From contig NZ_AP023027.1 of assembly GCF_014467075.1 (NCBI RefSeq), forward strand, positions 2,793,501-2,857,500: a stretch of 64,000 bases of DNA, given 5' to 3'. This document shows positions 55,588 through 64,000 of the stretch, one piece after another. Source of the DNA: Anaerostipes caccae L1-92. GTDB lineage: Bacteria; Bacillota; Clostridia; Lachnospirales; Lachnospiraceae. Below the pieces are notes generated by a model. That model did no database searches, had not been told where the DNA came from, and saw only the letters and a program-made list of their open reading frames with translations. The translations under genes and the position numbers were made by a program. How positions within the stretch are numbered: position 1 is the first letter of the stretch; every line of letters begins with the position of its first letter.

Positions 55588-56538
55588 ACTCTCTTCAATT
55601 TGGTCTTTTAGTGACGGTTTTTGATCTTCAGCCACTTCTGTGATAGATTTCACCAGTCCTGCGATACCCTGGATTTCTGATGGGATAATGATCTTTGTCG
55701 CTTTTCCGTCAGCCGCTTTTGCGAATGCCTCCAGGCTCTTTAACTGCAGAACTGCGTTGTCTGCAGAGGCTTTCTTTAAGAATTCAATACCATCTGCATT
55801 CGCCTGCTGGATCTGTTTGATCGCTTCCGCCTGGCCTTCTGATTCCCTAATCGTCGCTTCTTTGTTCGCTTCTGCGCGCAGAATTGCAGATTCTTTGTCA
55901 CCCTCTGCTTCCAGGATCACAGATTCCTTATGTCCTTCTGCACGAAGAATAGAAGATTTCTTTTCACCTTCCGCACGAAGGATTGCCTCCCTCCGCTCTC
56001 TTTCCGCTTTCATCTGTTTTTCCATGGCATCCTGAATTGCTGCCGGAGGAATAATGTTTTTCAATTCCACACGGTTGACTTTGATTCCCCATGGGTCTGT
56101 CGCCTCATCCAGGGTAGCACGCATCTTTGTATTGATCGTTTCTCTGGATGTCAGTGTCTGGTCGAGTTCCAGATCACCGATGATGTTTCTAAGTGTTGTA
56201 GCCGTCAGGTTTTCGATCGCCATGATCGGATTCTCGACTCCGTAGGAATAGAGCTTTGGATCTGTGATCTGAAAGTAAACTACGGTGTCGATCTGCATGG
56301 TAACATTATCTTTCGTGATGACCGGCTGAGGCGGAAAATCCACAACCTGTTCCTTCAAGTTAACTCTTCTTGCCACACGGTCAATGAACGGGACCTTGAT
56401 GTGAAGCCCTACAGACCATGTTTCCTTGAATGCTCCCAGACGTTCCACCACATAGGCATTTGCCTGCGGAACGATCCGGATGCTGGAAAGCATCGCCATG
56501 ATGATAATAAAAAATAAGATCAATAATAAAATAAACAC
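55567..56538 (-). CDS. SPFH/Band 7 domain protein (stomatin/QmcA-like)
   Basis: A 323-residue protein with one N-terminal membrane segment, an SPFH domain (IRIVPQANAYVVERLGAF, VVDFPPQPVITKDNVTMQ) and a long charged coiled coil with recurring ILRAEGEKKSS, ILRAEGHKESV, ILEAEGDKESA, ILRAEANKEA. It starts at GTG 56538 with AGGAGG upstream. SPFH proteins form ring-shaped membrane microdomain scaffolds. The NfeD gene immediately upstream is the usual partner. Confidence 0.92.
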   Translation of the reverse strand: MFILLLILFFIIIMAMLSSIRIVPQANAYVVERLGAFKETWSVGLHIKVPFIDRVARRVNLKEQVVDFPPQPVITKDNVTMQIDTVVYFQITDPKLYSYGVENPIMAIENLTATTLRNIIGDLELDQTLTSRETINTKMRATLDEATDPWGIKVNRVELKNIIPPAAIQDAMEKQMKAERERREAILRAEGEKKSSILRAEGHKESVILEAEGDKESAILRAEANKEATIRESEGQAEAIKQIQQANADGIEFLKKASADNAVLQLKSLEAFAKAADGKATKIIIPSEIQGIAGLVKSITEVAEDQKPSLKDQIEESLTNSSK

Positions 56539-56548
56539 TCTGCACCTC

Positions 56549-56974
56549 CTACTTCTTGCTCACGATTAGTTTCACGCCTTGAATTTCCTCTACGATTACC
56601 TCTGTCTCTTCCGGGATCTCATCATCATCGGCAGAACGCGCTGTCCACTCCATTCCCTGGATATAGACCATTCCCTGTCCTTTGATATTGACGATTCTTT
56701 TCTTTACGATTCCTGTCTTCCCGATCAGGCTTTCTGCGTTGGTCTTTTCCGTCTTGTTGTTCAGATATTTTTGGGCCCATGGCCTTGCAAATACAAAAAC
56801 CACACAGGAAACTGCCACAGCCAGGATCAGCTGCCCGAAAAACGGCAGACCCAGCCCCGCACCGATGGCTGCTGCTAAAGATCCCACCGCAAACCAAATA
56901 CTTGTAAGTCCCAATGTCAGAATTTCAAGCAACAGGAAAACAGCTACCGCAATCAACCAGTATACCGTATACAT
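56549..56974 (-). CDS. NfeD-family membrane protein
   Basis: A 141-residue protein with two to three hydrophobic segments in the first 70 residues and a C-terminal OB-fold (SLIGKTGIVKKRI, MEWTARSADDDEIPE, VEEIQGVKLIVSKK). This short NfeD form lacks the protease domain. It partners the SPFH protein encoded 10 bases downstream, probably in membrane organisation. It starts 2 bases after the methyltransferase gene. Confidence 0.9.
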   Translation of the reverse strand: MYTVYWLIAVAVFLLLEILTLGLTSIWFAVGSLAAAIGAGLGLPFFGQLILAVAVSCVVFVFARPWAQKYLNNKTEKTNAESLIGKTGIVKKRIVNIKGQGMVYIQGMEWTARSADDDEIPEETEVIVEEIQGVKLIVSKK

Positions 56975-56976
56975 AA

Positions 56977-57750
56977 TCAGCTACCTCCTTTTTTCTGCCT
57001 CCTGGCCTCATACATAAGAAGTCCTCCGGCCATAGCTGCATTTAATGATTCGACCCGGCCTTCCATGGGAATTCTGATCCTCTTGTCTGCCAGCGCCGCA
57101 ATTCTGTCTGTCAGTCCATTCCCCTCATTGCCGATGAGAAATGCGCTGATCTTATCGTATGATTCATCTGTATAGTCTGTGCCGTTCAAGTGTGCCGCAT
57201 ACACATGTACCGACTGCTGCCTTAAATACTCCACCGTTTCGGCAAGATCCTCTGTATAAGTGAATGGAACCCGGAATATAGAGCCCATCGTAGATCTTAT
57301 GACTTTAGGATTATAGATATCCACAGTATCCCTGCTCATGATGATGCCGCTCACACCGGCTCCTTCTCCCGTCCGAATCAGCGTCCCCAGGTTTCCCGGG
57401 TCCTGCAGATTCTCCAGAAGAAGAATACTGCTTCCGCTGCGCTTTAGTATCTCAGAGAGAGTCGATTGTTTCATCTTCACAAGGGACAAGATCCCCTGAG
57501 GCGTCTCCGTATCCGAAATCTCACGGAACACTTTAGGCGAAACCTCTTCAAACGGAATACCTTTCAGTTCTTCCCCATGCAGCTTTAAAAAGTCACTGGA
57601 AACAAAAACCTTTGCCCTCTGCTCTTCCGGAATCTCCCGAAAGATTCGAAGGCCCTCAGCCACAAATAATCCGGTTCTTTTCCTCTCCCTGGAACTTTTT
57701 TTAAGCTTTATCACCTGTCTGATCTGCTTATTCTGTACCGTTGTAATCAT
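56977..57750 (-). CDS. SpoU/TrmH-family RNA 2'-O-methyltransferase
   Basis: A 257-residue SPOUT enzyme. An N-terminal substrate-binding domain (QIRQVIKLKKSSRERKRTG) is followed by the knot domain with LLENLQDPGNLGTLIRT, IGNEGNGLTD and IPMEGRVESLNAAMAGGLL, the three SpoU motifs. It should methylate a ribose in rRNA or tRNA with SAM; the site cannot be told. It is 11 bases after the ktrA gene. Confidence 0.92.
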   Translation of the reverse strand: MITTVQNKQIRQVIKLKKSSRERKRTGLFVAEGLRIFREIPEEQRAKVFVSSDFLKLHGEELKGIPFEEVSPKVFREISDTETPQGILSLVKMKQSTLSEILKRSGSSILLLENLQDPGNLGTLIRTGEGAGVSGIIMSRDTVDIYNPKVIRSTMGSIFRVPFTYTEDLAETVEYLRQQSVHVYAAHLNGTDYTDESYDKISAFLIGNEGNGLTDRIAALADKRIRIPMEGRVESLNAAMAGGLLMYEARRQKKGGS

Positions 57751-57761
57751 AAGTTATTCCT

Positions 57762-58406
57762 TTATCTGAGCTTGATTAAGTCCTCTTTATTCCCGATGAC
57801 AATCAGGCTGTCACGTTCATTCAGAATCTGATCGGGATCCGGCGCTCCGTTAAAGTCCTCGCCGCTGTGAATCGCCACTACATTGATGTTGTATTTCCCC
57901 CGGATGTCCAGCTGGCGCAGATTTTTTCCGACCCATCCCTTTTTCAGGTGAATCTCTACAATACTCGTCTTTGAGGAAAGGTCAAAAAGATCCATCACTT
58001 TCCCGCTGACCAGATTGTAGGCAGTCCTTGCTCCCATCTCTTCTTCCGGATATACCACCTCATCGGCACCGATCCTTTTGAGTATCTCTCCTTTCAGTCT
58101 GCCATCGGCTTTGGCGAGAATATACGGAACTCCGATCTCTTTAGCAATCATCAAAGCCATCACACTGGCCTCCAGACTCTCCGCGGTAGCAATGACAAGC
58201 CCATCCATTTCTTCCAGACCGATACTGTTCATCACCTCCATGTCCGTAACATCCGCACAGACTGCGCAGGTGACATAATCCACAATATCCCGGACCAATT
58301 CTTCCTTCTGATCCACTGCCAGCACTTCGGCGCCGTCTTTCATCAGGTTCAGAGCCACACTCTTTCCAAACTTTCCGAGGCCGAGCACCGCATATGATTT
58401 TCCCAT
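57762..58406 (-). CDS. ktrA: Potassium uptake regulatory subunit (KtrA/TrkA-like, RCK domains)
   Basis: A 214-residue protein from ATG 58406, with AAAGGAG 8 bases upstream; the frame is open to 58484. VLGLGKFGKSVALNLMKDGA is the nucleotide-binding Rossmann motif of RCK_N, and the last 75 residues are the RCK_C domain, the site where c-di-AMP binds in many Firmicutes. It gates the KtrB channel. A 16-base inverted repeat lies between the ktrB stop and this gene. Confidence 0.92.
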   Translation of the reverse strand: MGKSYAVLGLGKFGKSVALNLMKDGAEVLAVDQKEELVRDIVDYVTCAVCADVTDMEVMNSIGLEEMDGLVIATAESLEASVMALMIAKEIGVPYILAKADGRLKGEILKRIGADEVVYPEEEMGARTAYNLVSGKVMDLFDLSSKTSIVEIHLKKGWVGKNLRQLDIRGKYNINVVAIHSGEDFNGAPDPDQILNERDSLIVIGNKEDLIKLR

Positions 58407-58481
58407 CTTTCTTACTCCTTTATATATCATCGTATAAAATATATTCCTGCAAAACACAATTTGTACTGTAGAAACTATCTC

Positions 58482-58542
58482 CATTGTTCACATGATTGGA
58501 GTGAGGCATTCTAAGAGCCGAACGAAAATCATGTGAACAATG
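58482..58542. repeat. Perfect 16-base inverted repeat between ktrB and ktrA
   Basis: CATTGTTCACATGATT (58482-58497) and AATCATGTGAACAATG (58527-58542) are exact reverse complements separated by 29 bases. It begins 3 bases after the ktrB stop in the minus direction. No T-run follows, so it is not a standard terminator. As RNA it would form a strong hairpin that could stall 3' decay or pause transcription between the two genes. Confidence 0.8.
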
Positions 58543-58545
58543 CCT

Positions 58546-59904
58546 TTATCCTAAAATTATATCTTCTTCCGGATATGTTGCCAATACTTTCTTTTTTCCG
58601 CGGACTGCGAAACCGACTGCCAGAGACACCGGCCCGACTCTGCCAAGATACATGGTGATGATGATCGCCAGCCTCCCGATCACACTCAAGTCCGGGGTCA
58701 GACCTTTGCTCAGACCCACAGTGCCCAGCGCAGAGACACACTCATAGCATGTATCCATAAAGGAGGCTGAATCGGATACCAGTACGACCAAAATAGAAGA
58801 CAGCAGTACAATCAAATTGACACAGATAATGGTCAGTGCTTTCGGTATGACTGTCATCGGTATCGTTCTTTTAAATATATGAATCGCACCCTCCTGCTTC
58901 ACTGTCACAAGCACACAGTATACTAACACAACAAACGTCACAGTCTTTACTCCTCCGGCCGTTCCCACCGGCGATCCTCCGATAAACATTAGGATCATAG
59001 AGATCAGTGAAGATCCTTCTGTCAGTGCAGCCTGAGGCACTGTCTCAAATCCTGCGGTCCTCACCGTGACAGACTGGAACATGGATGCCATCAGTTTATT
59101 GCCAAGTGACAGATTGCCTATGGTTTTAGTATTTGCAAATTCAAAGATAAAAATGAAGACTGTACCAATAAAAATTAAGATGACCGTAGTAGACAGCACG
59201 ATTTTAGAGTGCAGCTTCAATTTCCCAAAAGCTCTTTTTAACGGAAACTCCCTGTGAATTAATCCGCGGAAGACCCTGAGCAGGTCTCTCCACACAATAA
59301 AACCAAGCCCGCCCAGCACGATCAGTCCCATGACCGTAAAATTCACAGCCGGATTCGTAATATAGCTTCTCAGACTGTCGGTCTGTATAATATCGATGCC
59401 CGCATTGCAGAATGCGGATACAGAATTAAACACAGATGCCCAGATGCCGTATCTCACACCGAACTCAGGGATAAACTGGGTTGCAAACAGCGCCGCACCG
59501 ATTCCCTCTATAATAAAAGTACCTTTTAAAATCTTCCTCACCAGCTCAATAAGGCCGGACATTGTATTCAAGCTGAAGGACTCCTGAATCAGCATCCTGT
59601 TTTTCATTGTCAGCTTTTTTTTCAGAAACAGGAACATTCCTGTGGTAAATGTAATCACGCCCAGTCCGCCCAGCTGTATCAGCACAAGGATCACAAGCTG
59701 GCCGAAGGTGCTCCAGTAAGTCATCGTCGTCTCAACCACCAGTCCGGTTACACAGACTGACGTTGTCGATGTAAAAAGTGCGTTAATATACGGCGTGGCT
59801 TCGCCGCTTTTTGACGAAATCGGCAATGTCAGCAGCACAGACCCAATCAGTATGACAAATAAGAATCCAAACAAAATAATATGGACCGGCTTAATCTTTT
59901 TCAT
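58546..59904 (-). CDS. ktrB: Potassium uptake membrane subunit (KtrB/TrkH-like)
   Basis: A 452-residue protein with four repeated membrane-pore-membrane units. Selectivity filter segments can be seen in TTSVCVTGLVV, VSAFCNAGID, QSVTVRTAGFET and CVSALGTVGLSKG, each with its conserved glycine. It forms the ion path for Na+- or H+-linked K+ uptake, regulated by the RCK protein encoded downstream. Length matches KtrB (about 450) rather than TrkH (about 480). It is separated from ktrA by 139 bases with an inverted repeat. Confidence 0.93.
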   Translation of the reverse strand: MKKIKPVHIILFGFLFVILIGSVLLTLPISSKSGEATPYINALFTSTTSVCVTGLVVETTMTYWSTFGQLVILVLIQLGGLGVITFTTGMFLFLKKKLTMKNRMLIQESFSLNTMSGLIELVRKILKGTFIIEGIGAALFATQFIPEFGVRYGIWASVFNSVSAFCNAGIDIIQTDSLRSYITNPAVNFTVMGLIVLGGLGFIVWRDLLRVFRGLIHREFPLKRAFGKLKLHSKIVLSTTVILIFIGTVFIFIFEFANTKTIGNLSLGNKLMASMFQSVTVRTAGFETVPQAALTEGSSLISMILMFIGGSPVGTAGGVKTVTFVVLVYCVLVTVKQEGAIHIFKRTIPMTVIPKALTIICVNLIVLLSSILVVLVSDSASFMDTCYECVSALGTVGLSKGLTPDLSVIGRLAIIITMYLGRVGPVSLAVGFAVRGKKKVLATYPEEDIILG

Positions 59905-59930
59905 TCCCTTTCAATTCTCCTTACATACAG

Positions 59931-59960
59931 AAAAAGCCATCTTTAAAAGATCGCTTTTTC
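59931..59960 (-). terminator. Terminator after pfkA
   Basis: AAAAAGC (59931-59937) pairs with GCTTTTT (59953-59959), and ATCTTT/AAAGAT extends the stem inside with one mismatch. In the minus direction it ends in GGCTTTTTCTG. It lies between pfkA and ktrB. Confidence 0.7.
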
Positions 59961-59972
59961 CATAAAATCTTT

Positions 59973-60962
59973 TTATTTTCCAAGTAAATGGGCAATCTGT
60001 AATTGATAATCATCCACATGCTTTTCCATTGCCAGTCCCTCGTCCATATCGATGTCCATGAACTTGCCGTTCTGGTATCCGACGATGCGGTTGCTCTTTC
60101 CTGCACATAAGAGATCCACCGCATAAGCTCCCATCATAGAAGCATATACCCTGTCTTTGGCTGTCGGGCTTCCGCCTCGCTGCATATGTCCTAAAATAGT
60201 AGCTCTTGTCTCGATTCCTGTAGCCGCCTCAATTCTCTTGGCCATACCGTAGGAGTGTCCGACACCTTCTGCATTAATGATCATGTGATGTGTCTTTCCT
60301 AAAGCTCTGTTCCTGAGCAGGTGTTCAATGATCTGCTGTTCCAGCTTCGGCATATTGCCGTCAAAACTTTCAGGAATCAGGATATCCTCTGCTCCTGTTG
60401 CCATTCCGCACCACAGTGCGATATATCCGGCACCCCGTCCCATAACCTCGACAATGCTGCAACGCTCGTGGGATGTAGATGTATCTCTGATCTTATCGAT
60501 CGCTTCCATGGCTGTGTTGACTGCCGTATCAAAACCGATTGTATACTCGGTACATGCAATGTCCAGATCGATGGTTCCCGGAATTCCAATGGTGTTGATT
60601 CCAAGTTCCGCAAGCCTCTGGGCTCCCTGGAAAGAACCGTCTCCTCCGATAACTACCAGTCCGTCGATCCCCTGTTCCCGGCACACTTCTGCGCCCCTCT
60701 TCTGTCCTTCCGGTGTCTTAAACTCATCACAGCGGGCGGTAAATAAAATTGTGCCTCCCCGTGAAATACTGTCTGCAGTATGTCTTGAAGTCAGATCGAT
60801 GATATCTTCATTCAATAACCCATTATAACCTTTTCTAATACCTTTTACATTTAAACCGCGCTCCAGGCCGACCCTTACGACTGCTCTGGTGGCAGCATTC
60901 ATAGCCGGTGCATCTCCTCCGCTGGTCAGTACTCCAATTGTTCTTACTTTCGGTGTTCCCAT
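59973..60962 (-). CDS. pfkA: 6-phosphofructokinase
   Basis: A 329-residue kinase from ATG 60962, which has GGAGG 8 bases upstream; a TTG frame start at 60977 would include the ribosome binding site itself. LTSGGDAPAMNAATRAVVR binds ATP phosphates, VIGGDGSFQGAQRL is the glycine loop (Gly at the position that favours ATP over pyrophosphate), and PGTIDLDIACTEYTIGFDTA holds the catalytic Asp region; MGRGAGYIAL and the MQRGGSPTAKDR end fit. It commits fructose 6-phosphate to glycolysis. It is read after dnaE, an arrangement common in Firmicutes. Confidence 0.95.
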   Translation of the reverse strand: MGTPKVRTIGVLTSGGDAPAMNAATRAVVRVGLERGLNVKGIRKGYNGLLNEDIIDLTSRHTADSISRGGTILFTARCDEFKTPEGQKRGAEVCREQGIDGLVVIGGDGSFQGAQRLAELGINTIGIPGTIDLDIACTEYTIGFDTAVNTAMEAIDKIRDTSTSHERCSIVEVMGRGAGYIALWCGMATGAEDILIPESFDGNMPKLEQQIIEHLLRNRALGKTHHMIINAEGVGHSYGMAKRIEAATGIETRATILGHMQRGGSPTAKDRVYASMMGAYAVDLLCAGKSNRIVGYQNGKFMDIDMDEGLAMEKHVDDYQLQIAHLLGK

Positions 60963-61043
60963 GTTATAATCCTCCAAATAATAGCATAAAATTATATTTT
61001 GTTAGACTCATTTTAATGCATTTGTTAAAAGTTTTCAATATAA

Positions 61044-64000
61044 TTATTTTAACCCTGTCTTCTTGACTCTGATGTTTCCCTTCCCATACTGTTCTCCAAG
61101 AGCATAAATGAGTTCATCCTCACTGTTTACCGCATACATCCGGTCCAGCCTGTTCACGGCTCTCTCTTTCCGACAGTAGACGATGACAGGATTGCTGCCC
61201 TGATGTGATTTCAGAATGTCATAAAAACGGTCCTGTTCTGCAAAAAAACGGTCTTTATCATCAAACTGCACCCAGACTTCCTGTGCAAGATCATCAAACA
61301 CAGTAATCTGGCTGCTGACCATCTTGCTCTCTTCCTCCGAAATCGAAGTATTTCCTTTTACAAAGATTTTGGCATCCTCCTTCAAAAGGTGCTGGTACTT
61401 ATTAAATTCTCTGGGGAAAACAATGACCTCAACCGTTCCCATCAGATCCTCCAGTGTCAGAAATGCCATATTCTGATTGGTCCTGGTGAGTTTCACCTTC
61501 ATATCACTGATGATGCCGCCGATAATACAAGTCTGTTTATCCCTCAGCACCGGCTGTCCCGTGTCCTCCTCAGCTGTAAAATCTGCAGTGCTGGCCGTTG
61601 TGAGCCGCTCCAGAATCTCCACATCATCTTCCAGCGGATGTCCGCTTACATAGATCCCAAGCACTTCTTTTTCCATGGCCAGTCTCTGCTCTTTATCGAA
61701 TTCCCCAACGTCAGGATATTCTATCTCAAAGTTCTTCTGCTGGTCCTCCGACATAAAGTCCAAAATACTCATCTGCCCGGATATCTCATGCTTCCGCTCC
61801 TTCTGGATGCTTTCCAAAATACTTGCATATACGAACATCTGCTGTTTCCTTGTATATCCAAGTTCGTCCAGCGCTCCGGATTTTATCAGGCTTTCCACGG
61901 TCCTTTTGTTCATTTCTTTGCTGGAAAGCCGTTCTATCAGATCCCTCAGGCTCTTGTAGCTGCCGCCCTCGGATCTTTCCCGTAAAATCTCTTCAATGAC
62001 CGGCTTTCCAAGGCTCTTTATGGCACTCAGTCCATACCGGATACATCCGTCATCCACAGAAAATGCGCCTTCCCCCTTATTGATATCCGGCGGAAGAATC
62101 TTAATTCCCATTTTCCTGCATGCATAGATATATTCAGATACTTTATTAGTATTTCCCAAAACAGAGGTCAGCAATGCGGCCATAAATTCTTTCTGATAAT
62201 GACACCTCAGAAAAGCGGTCTGGTAGGCGACGACCGCATAGGCTGCCGCATGGGACTTGTTGAAAGCATATTTAGCAAAGTCCAGCATCTCATCCCATAT
62301 ATGATTTGCCGTCTTCTCATCGATTCCGTTTTTTATACAGCCCGGGATATCCTCTTTTTCATTTCCGTAGACAAAATTTTTCCGCTCTTTAACCATGACA
62401 TCGCCCTTTTTCTTGGACATGGCACGGCGGACAAGATCACTGCGGCCAAGAGTATAGCCGGCCAGCTCCATTACGATCTGCATGACCTGTTCCTGATATA
62501 CAATACAGCCATACGTAGGCTTCAGGATCTTCTCCAGCTGCGGGCAGTCATAGCGGATACTGTCTTTGTCCACCTTCCCTTTTACATATCTCGGAATAAA
62601 ATCCATAGGCCCCGGACGGTAAAGGGAAATTCCGGCGATGATCTCTTCCAGGCTTTCCGGCTTCAGTTCCTTCATAAACGCTTTCATTCCGCCGCTTTCC
62701 AGCTGGAACACGCCTTCCGTCCGCCCCTGGCTGATCATTTCATATACCTTGGGATCTTCTGTGTCGATCTGATTTATGTCGAAGGGCTTCCCTTCCCTTT
62801 TCTCGATCAGATGGACTGCATCCTGGATAACGGTAAGAGTCCTTAGGCCCAGGAAATCCATTTTCAATAGTCCCAGTTCCTCAATGGTTGTCATCGTAAA
62901 CTGGGTCGTTACGGCGTCATCCGCTCCTTTCGCCAAAGGCACAAATTCGTCGATGGAGTCTTTGCCGATCACCACGCCTGCTGCATGCATGGAGGCGTGT
63001 CTCGGCAGGCCTTCCAGCCTCCTGGACATGTCAATCAGATACTTGGTCTCCTCGTCTTCCGCATATGCCTTCTTCAGGTCAGGACTTTTTTTCAGTGCCC
63101 CCTCGATGGTGATATTGAGTTCATTGGGCACCATCTTTGCAATCCCGTCTACCTTTGCATATGGAATATCAAGAACCCTGCCCACATCACGGATCACGGC
63201 CCTCGCTGCCATAGTTCCGAATGTAATGATCTGAACAACCTTATCCTTGCCGTACTTTTCAACCACATAGTCTATGACTTCCTGTCTTCGCTCATAACAG
63301 AAATCGATATCAATATCCGGCATGGAAACACGTTCCGGATTCAGGAATCTCTCGAACAGGAGCTGATATTTGATCGGCTCGATGTCCGTGATCTCCAGAC
63401 AGTAAGACACAATACTTCCGGCTGCGGACCCGCGGCCGGGACCTACGGCAATACCATGTTCTTTGGCATAGTGAATAAAATCCCAAACGATGAGAAAGTA
63501 ATCCACATATCCCATATTTTCAATGGTTTTCAGCTCAAATTCCAGGCGCTCCCTGAGTTCTTCAGTCACATCGTCATAGCGGCGGCAGATGCCCTCTTCA
63601 CAGAGCTTTCTTAAATAAGAAGTCGATGTATCACCTTCCGGCACATCAAATTTCGGCACCTTCTGCTCACCGAAGATGATCTCAACATTGCACCGCTCGG
63701 CGATCTTTCCGGTGTTTTCCACTGCCTGCCTGGCATACGGAAAAAGCCGCTCCATTTCTTCCGGGGACTTGAGATAATACTGTCCGCCTTCATATCTCAT
63801 TCTGTCCTCATCAGCGACCTTTTTTCCTGTCTGGATACAGAGCAGAATATCATGGGGTTCCACGTCCTCCGCAAATGTATAGTGGATATCATTGGTTGCC
63901 ACCAGTTCGATTCCGGTCTCCTTTGACATCTTGATCAGCGCAGAATTTACCGTTGTCTGCTCACTGATCCCGTGATCCTGCAGTTCCAAAAAGAAATTGC
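61044..64000 (-). CDS. dnaE: DNA polymerase III subunit alpha (N-terminus beyond window)
   Basis: The frame is open through the right edge; the last bases read as NFFLELQDHGI, an internal DnaE sequence, so the start lies outside and no start in the window is used. About 985 residues are present. The end of the PHP domain is followed by the polymerase core with VGPGRGSAAGSIVSYCL and MPDIDIDFCYERR (catalytic aspartates), then the helix-hairpin region and a C-terminal OB-fold (CIIGGIISDMKVKLTR). This is the DnaE1-type replicase subunit, not PolC. pfkA follows after 81 bases. Confidence 0.96.
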   Translation of the reverse strand, partial: NFFLELQDHGISEQTTVNSALIKMSKETGIELVATNDIHYTFAEDVEPHDILLCIQTGKKVADEDRMRYEGGQYYLKSPEEMERLFPYARQAVENTGKIAERCNVEIIFGEQKVPKFDVPEGDTSTSYLRKLCEEGICRRYDDVTEELRERLEFELKTIENMGYVDYFLIVWDFIHYAKEHGIAVGPGRGSAAGSIVSYCLEITDIEPIKYQLLFERFLNPERVSMPDIDIDFCYERRQEVIDYVVEKYGKDKVVQIITFGTMAARAVIRDVGRVLDIPYAKVDGIAKMVPNELNITIEGALKKSPDLKKAYAEDEETKYLIDMSRRLEGLPRHASMHAAGVVIGKDSIDEFVPLAKGADDAVTTQFTMTTIEELGLLKMDFLGLRTLTVIQDAVHLIEKREGKPFDINQIDTEDPKVYEMISQGRTEGVFQLESGGMKAFMKELKPESLEEIIAGISLYRPGPMDFIPRYVKGKVDKDSIRYDCPQLEKILKPTYGCIVYQEQVMQIVMELAGYTLGRSDLVRRAMSKKKGDVMVKERKNFVYGNEKEDIPGCIKNGIDEKTANHIWDEMLDFAKYAFNKSHAAAYAVVAYQTAFLRCHYQKEFMAALLTSVLGNTNKVSEYIYACRKMGIKILPPDINKGEGAFSVDDGCIRYGLSAIKSLGKPVIEEILRERSEGGSYKSLRDLIERLSSKEMNKRTVESLIKSGALDELGYTRKQQMFVYASILESIQKERKHEISGQMSILDFMSEDQQKNFEIEYPDVGEFDKEQRLAMEKEVLGIYVSGHPLEDDVEILERLTTASTADFTAEEDTGQPVLRDKQTCIIGGIISDMKVKLTRTNQNMAFLTLEDLMGTVEVIVFPREFNKYQHLLKEDAKIFVKGNTSISEEESKMVSSQITVFDDLAQEVWVQFDDKDRFFAEQDRFYDILKSHQGSNPVIVYCRKERAVNRLDRMYAVNSEDELIYALGEQYGKGNIRVKKTGLK

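Noticed and set aside
57762..58484. Longer KtrA starting at 58484
   Set aside because: The added residues read through the inverted repeat and a ribosome binding site; RCK proteins start at the Rossmann motif, as from ATG 58406.
59905..59972. c-di-AMP (ydaO-type) riboswitch before ktrB
   Set aside because: Only 68 bases separate pfkA and ktrB, and these hold a terminator hairpin. There is no room for the riboswitch.

Overview
The window reads as a chromosomal segment of a low-GC Gram-positive anaerobe, most likely a clostridial member of the Lachnospiraceae (an Anaerostipes-like genome is possible, but this is only an impression). Pointers are the gene order dnaE, pfkA, Trk/Ktr potassium genes, a DUF4474 protein, the c-di-AMP pair cdaA/cdaR, a LysS with an added tRNA-binding tail, and consensus sigma-A promoters with strong AGGAGG-type ribosome binding sites. 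The right third (about 39-64 kb) is housekeeping DNA with balanced codon use. The left half is visibly AT-rich and has the look of a variable surface-polysaccharide locus.

Layout. 1-4.4 kb (minus): acyltransferase, a two-component polymer ABC exporter and a CDP-glycerol-type phosphotransferase cut by the window edge. 4.5-9.4 kb (plus): a fused phosphotransferase/glycosyltransferase followed by a co-linear paralogue that has lost the catalytic motifs. 9.5-12.5 kb (minus): a GtrB-like enzyme coupled to a multi-membrane GT-C-like protein. 12.6-32.5 kb (minus): a Wzx/Wzy-type polysaccharide cluster. It begins with a secreted GDPD with Ig-like domains, then a Wzz-like protein, the initiating sugar-phosphate transferase, several glycosyltransferases, a polymerase, an FdtA/B/C-like set for dTDP-Fucp3NAc, a flippase, and a module of a MenD-like ThDP enzyme, an SDR reductase and a TagD-like cytidylyltransferase. 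32.7-40 kb: a YfhO-type protein translationally coupled to a subtilase, then GtrA, a membrane-anchored PIG-L deacetylase and a second GtrB. GtrB, GtrA and YfhO match the three parts of known cell-wall-polymer glycosylation systems.

39-45.6 kb (minus): an operon of two uncharacterised membrane proteins, cdaA, cdaR and gtrB, preceded by a metallophosphoesterase and a DUF4474 protein with a Pro/Cys repeat tail. 45.8-53 kb (minus): SGNH hydrolase, argF, birA, a small unknown, coaX and dusB, then greA and lysS from their own consensus promoter. 53.2-55.6 kb: a polar amino-acid ABC transporter with its own promoter and terminator. 55.6-64 kb: SPFH and NfeD proteins, an rRNA methyltransferase, Ktr-type potassium uptake, pfkA and most of dnaE, which runs off the right edge.

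The parts most worth attention are the MenD-like/SDR/cytidylyltransferase module, which has the parts to make an unusual CDP-activated building block, and the active/degenerate pair of phosphotransferase-glycosyltransferase fusions. No rRNA, tRNA, CRISPR array, prophage or intact insertion sequence was seen.
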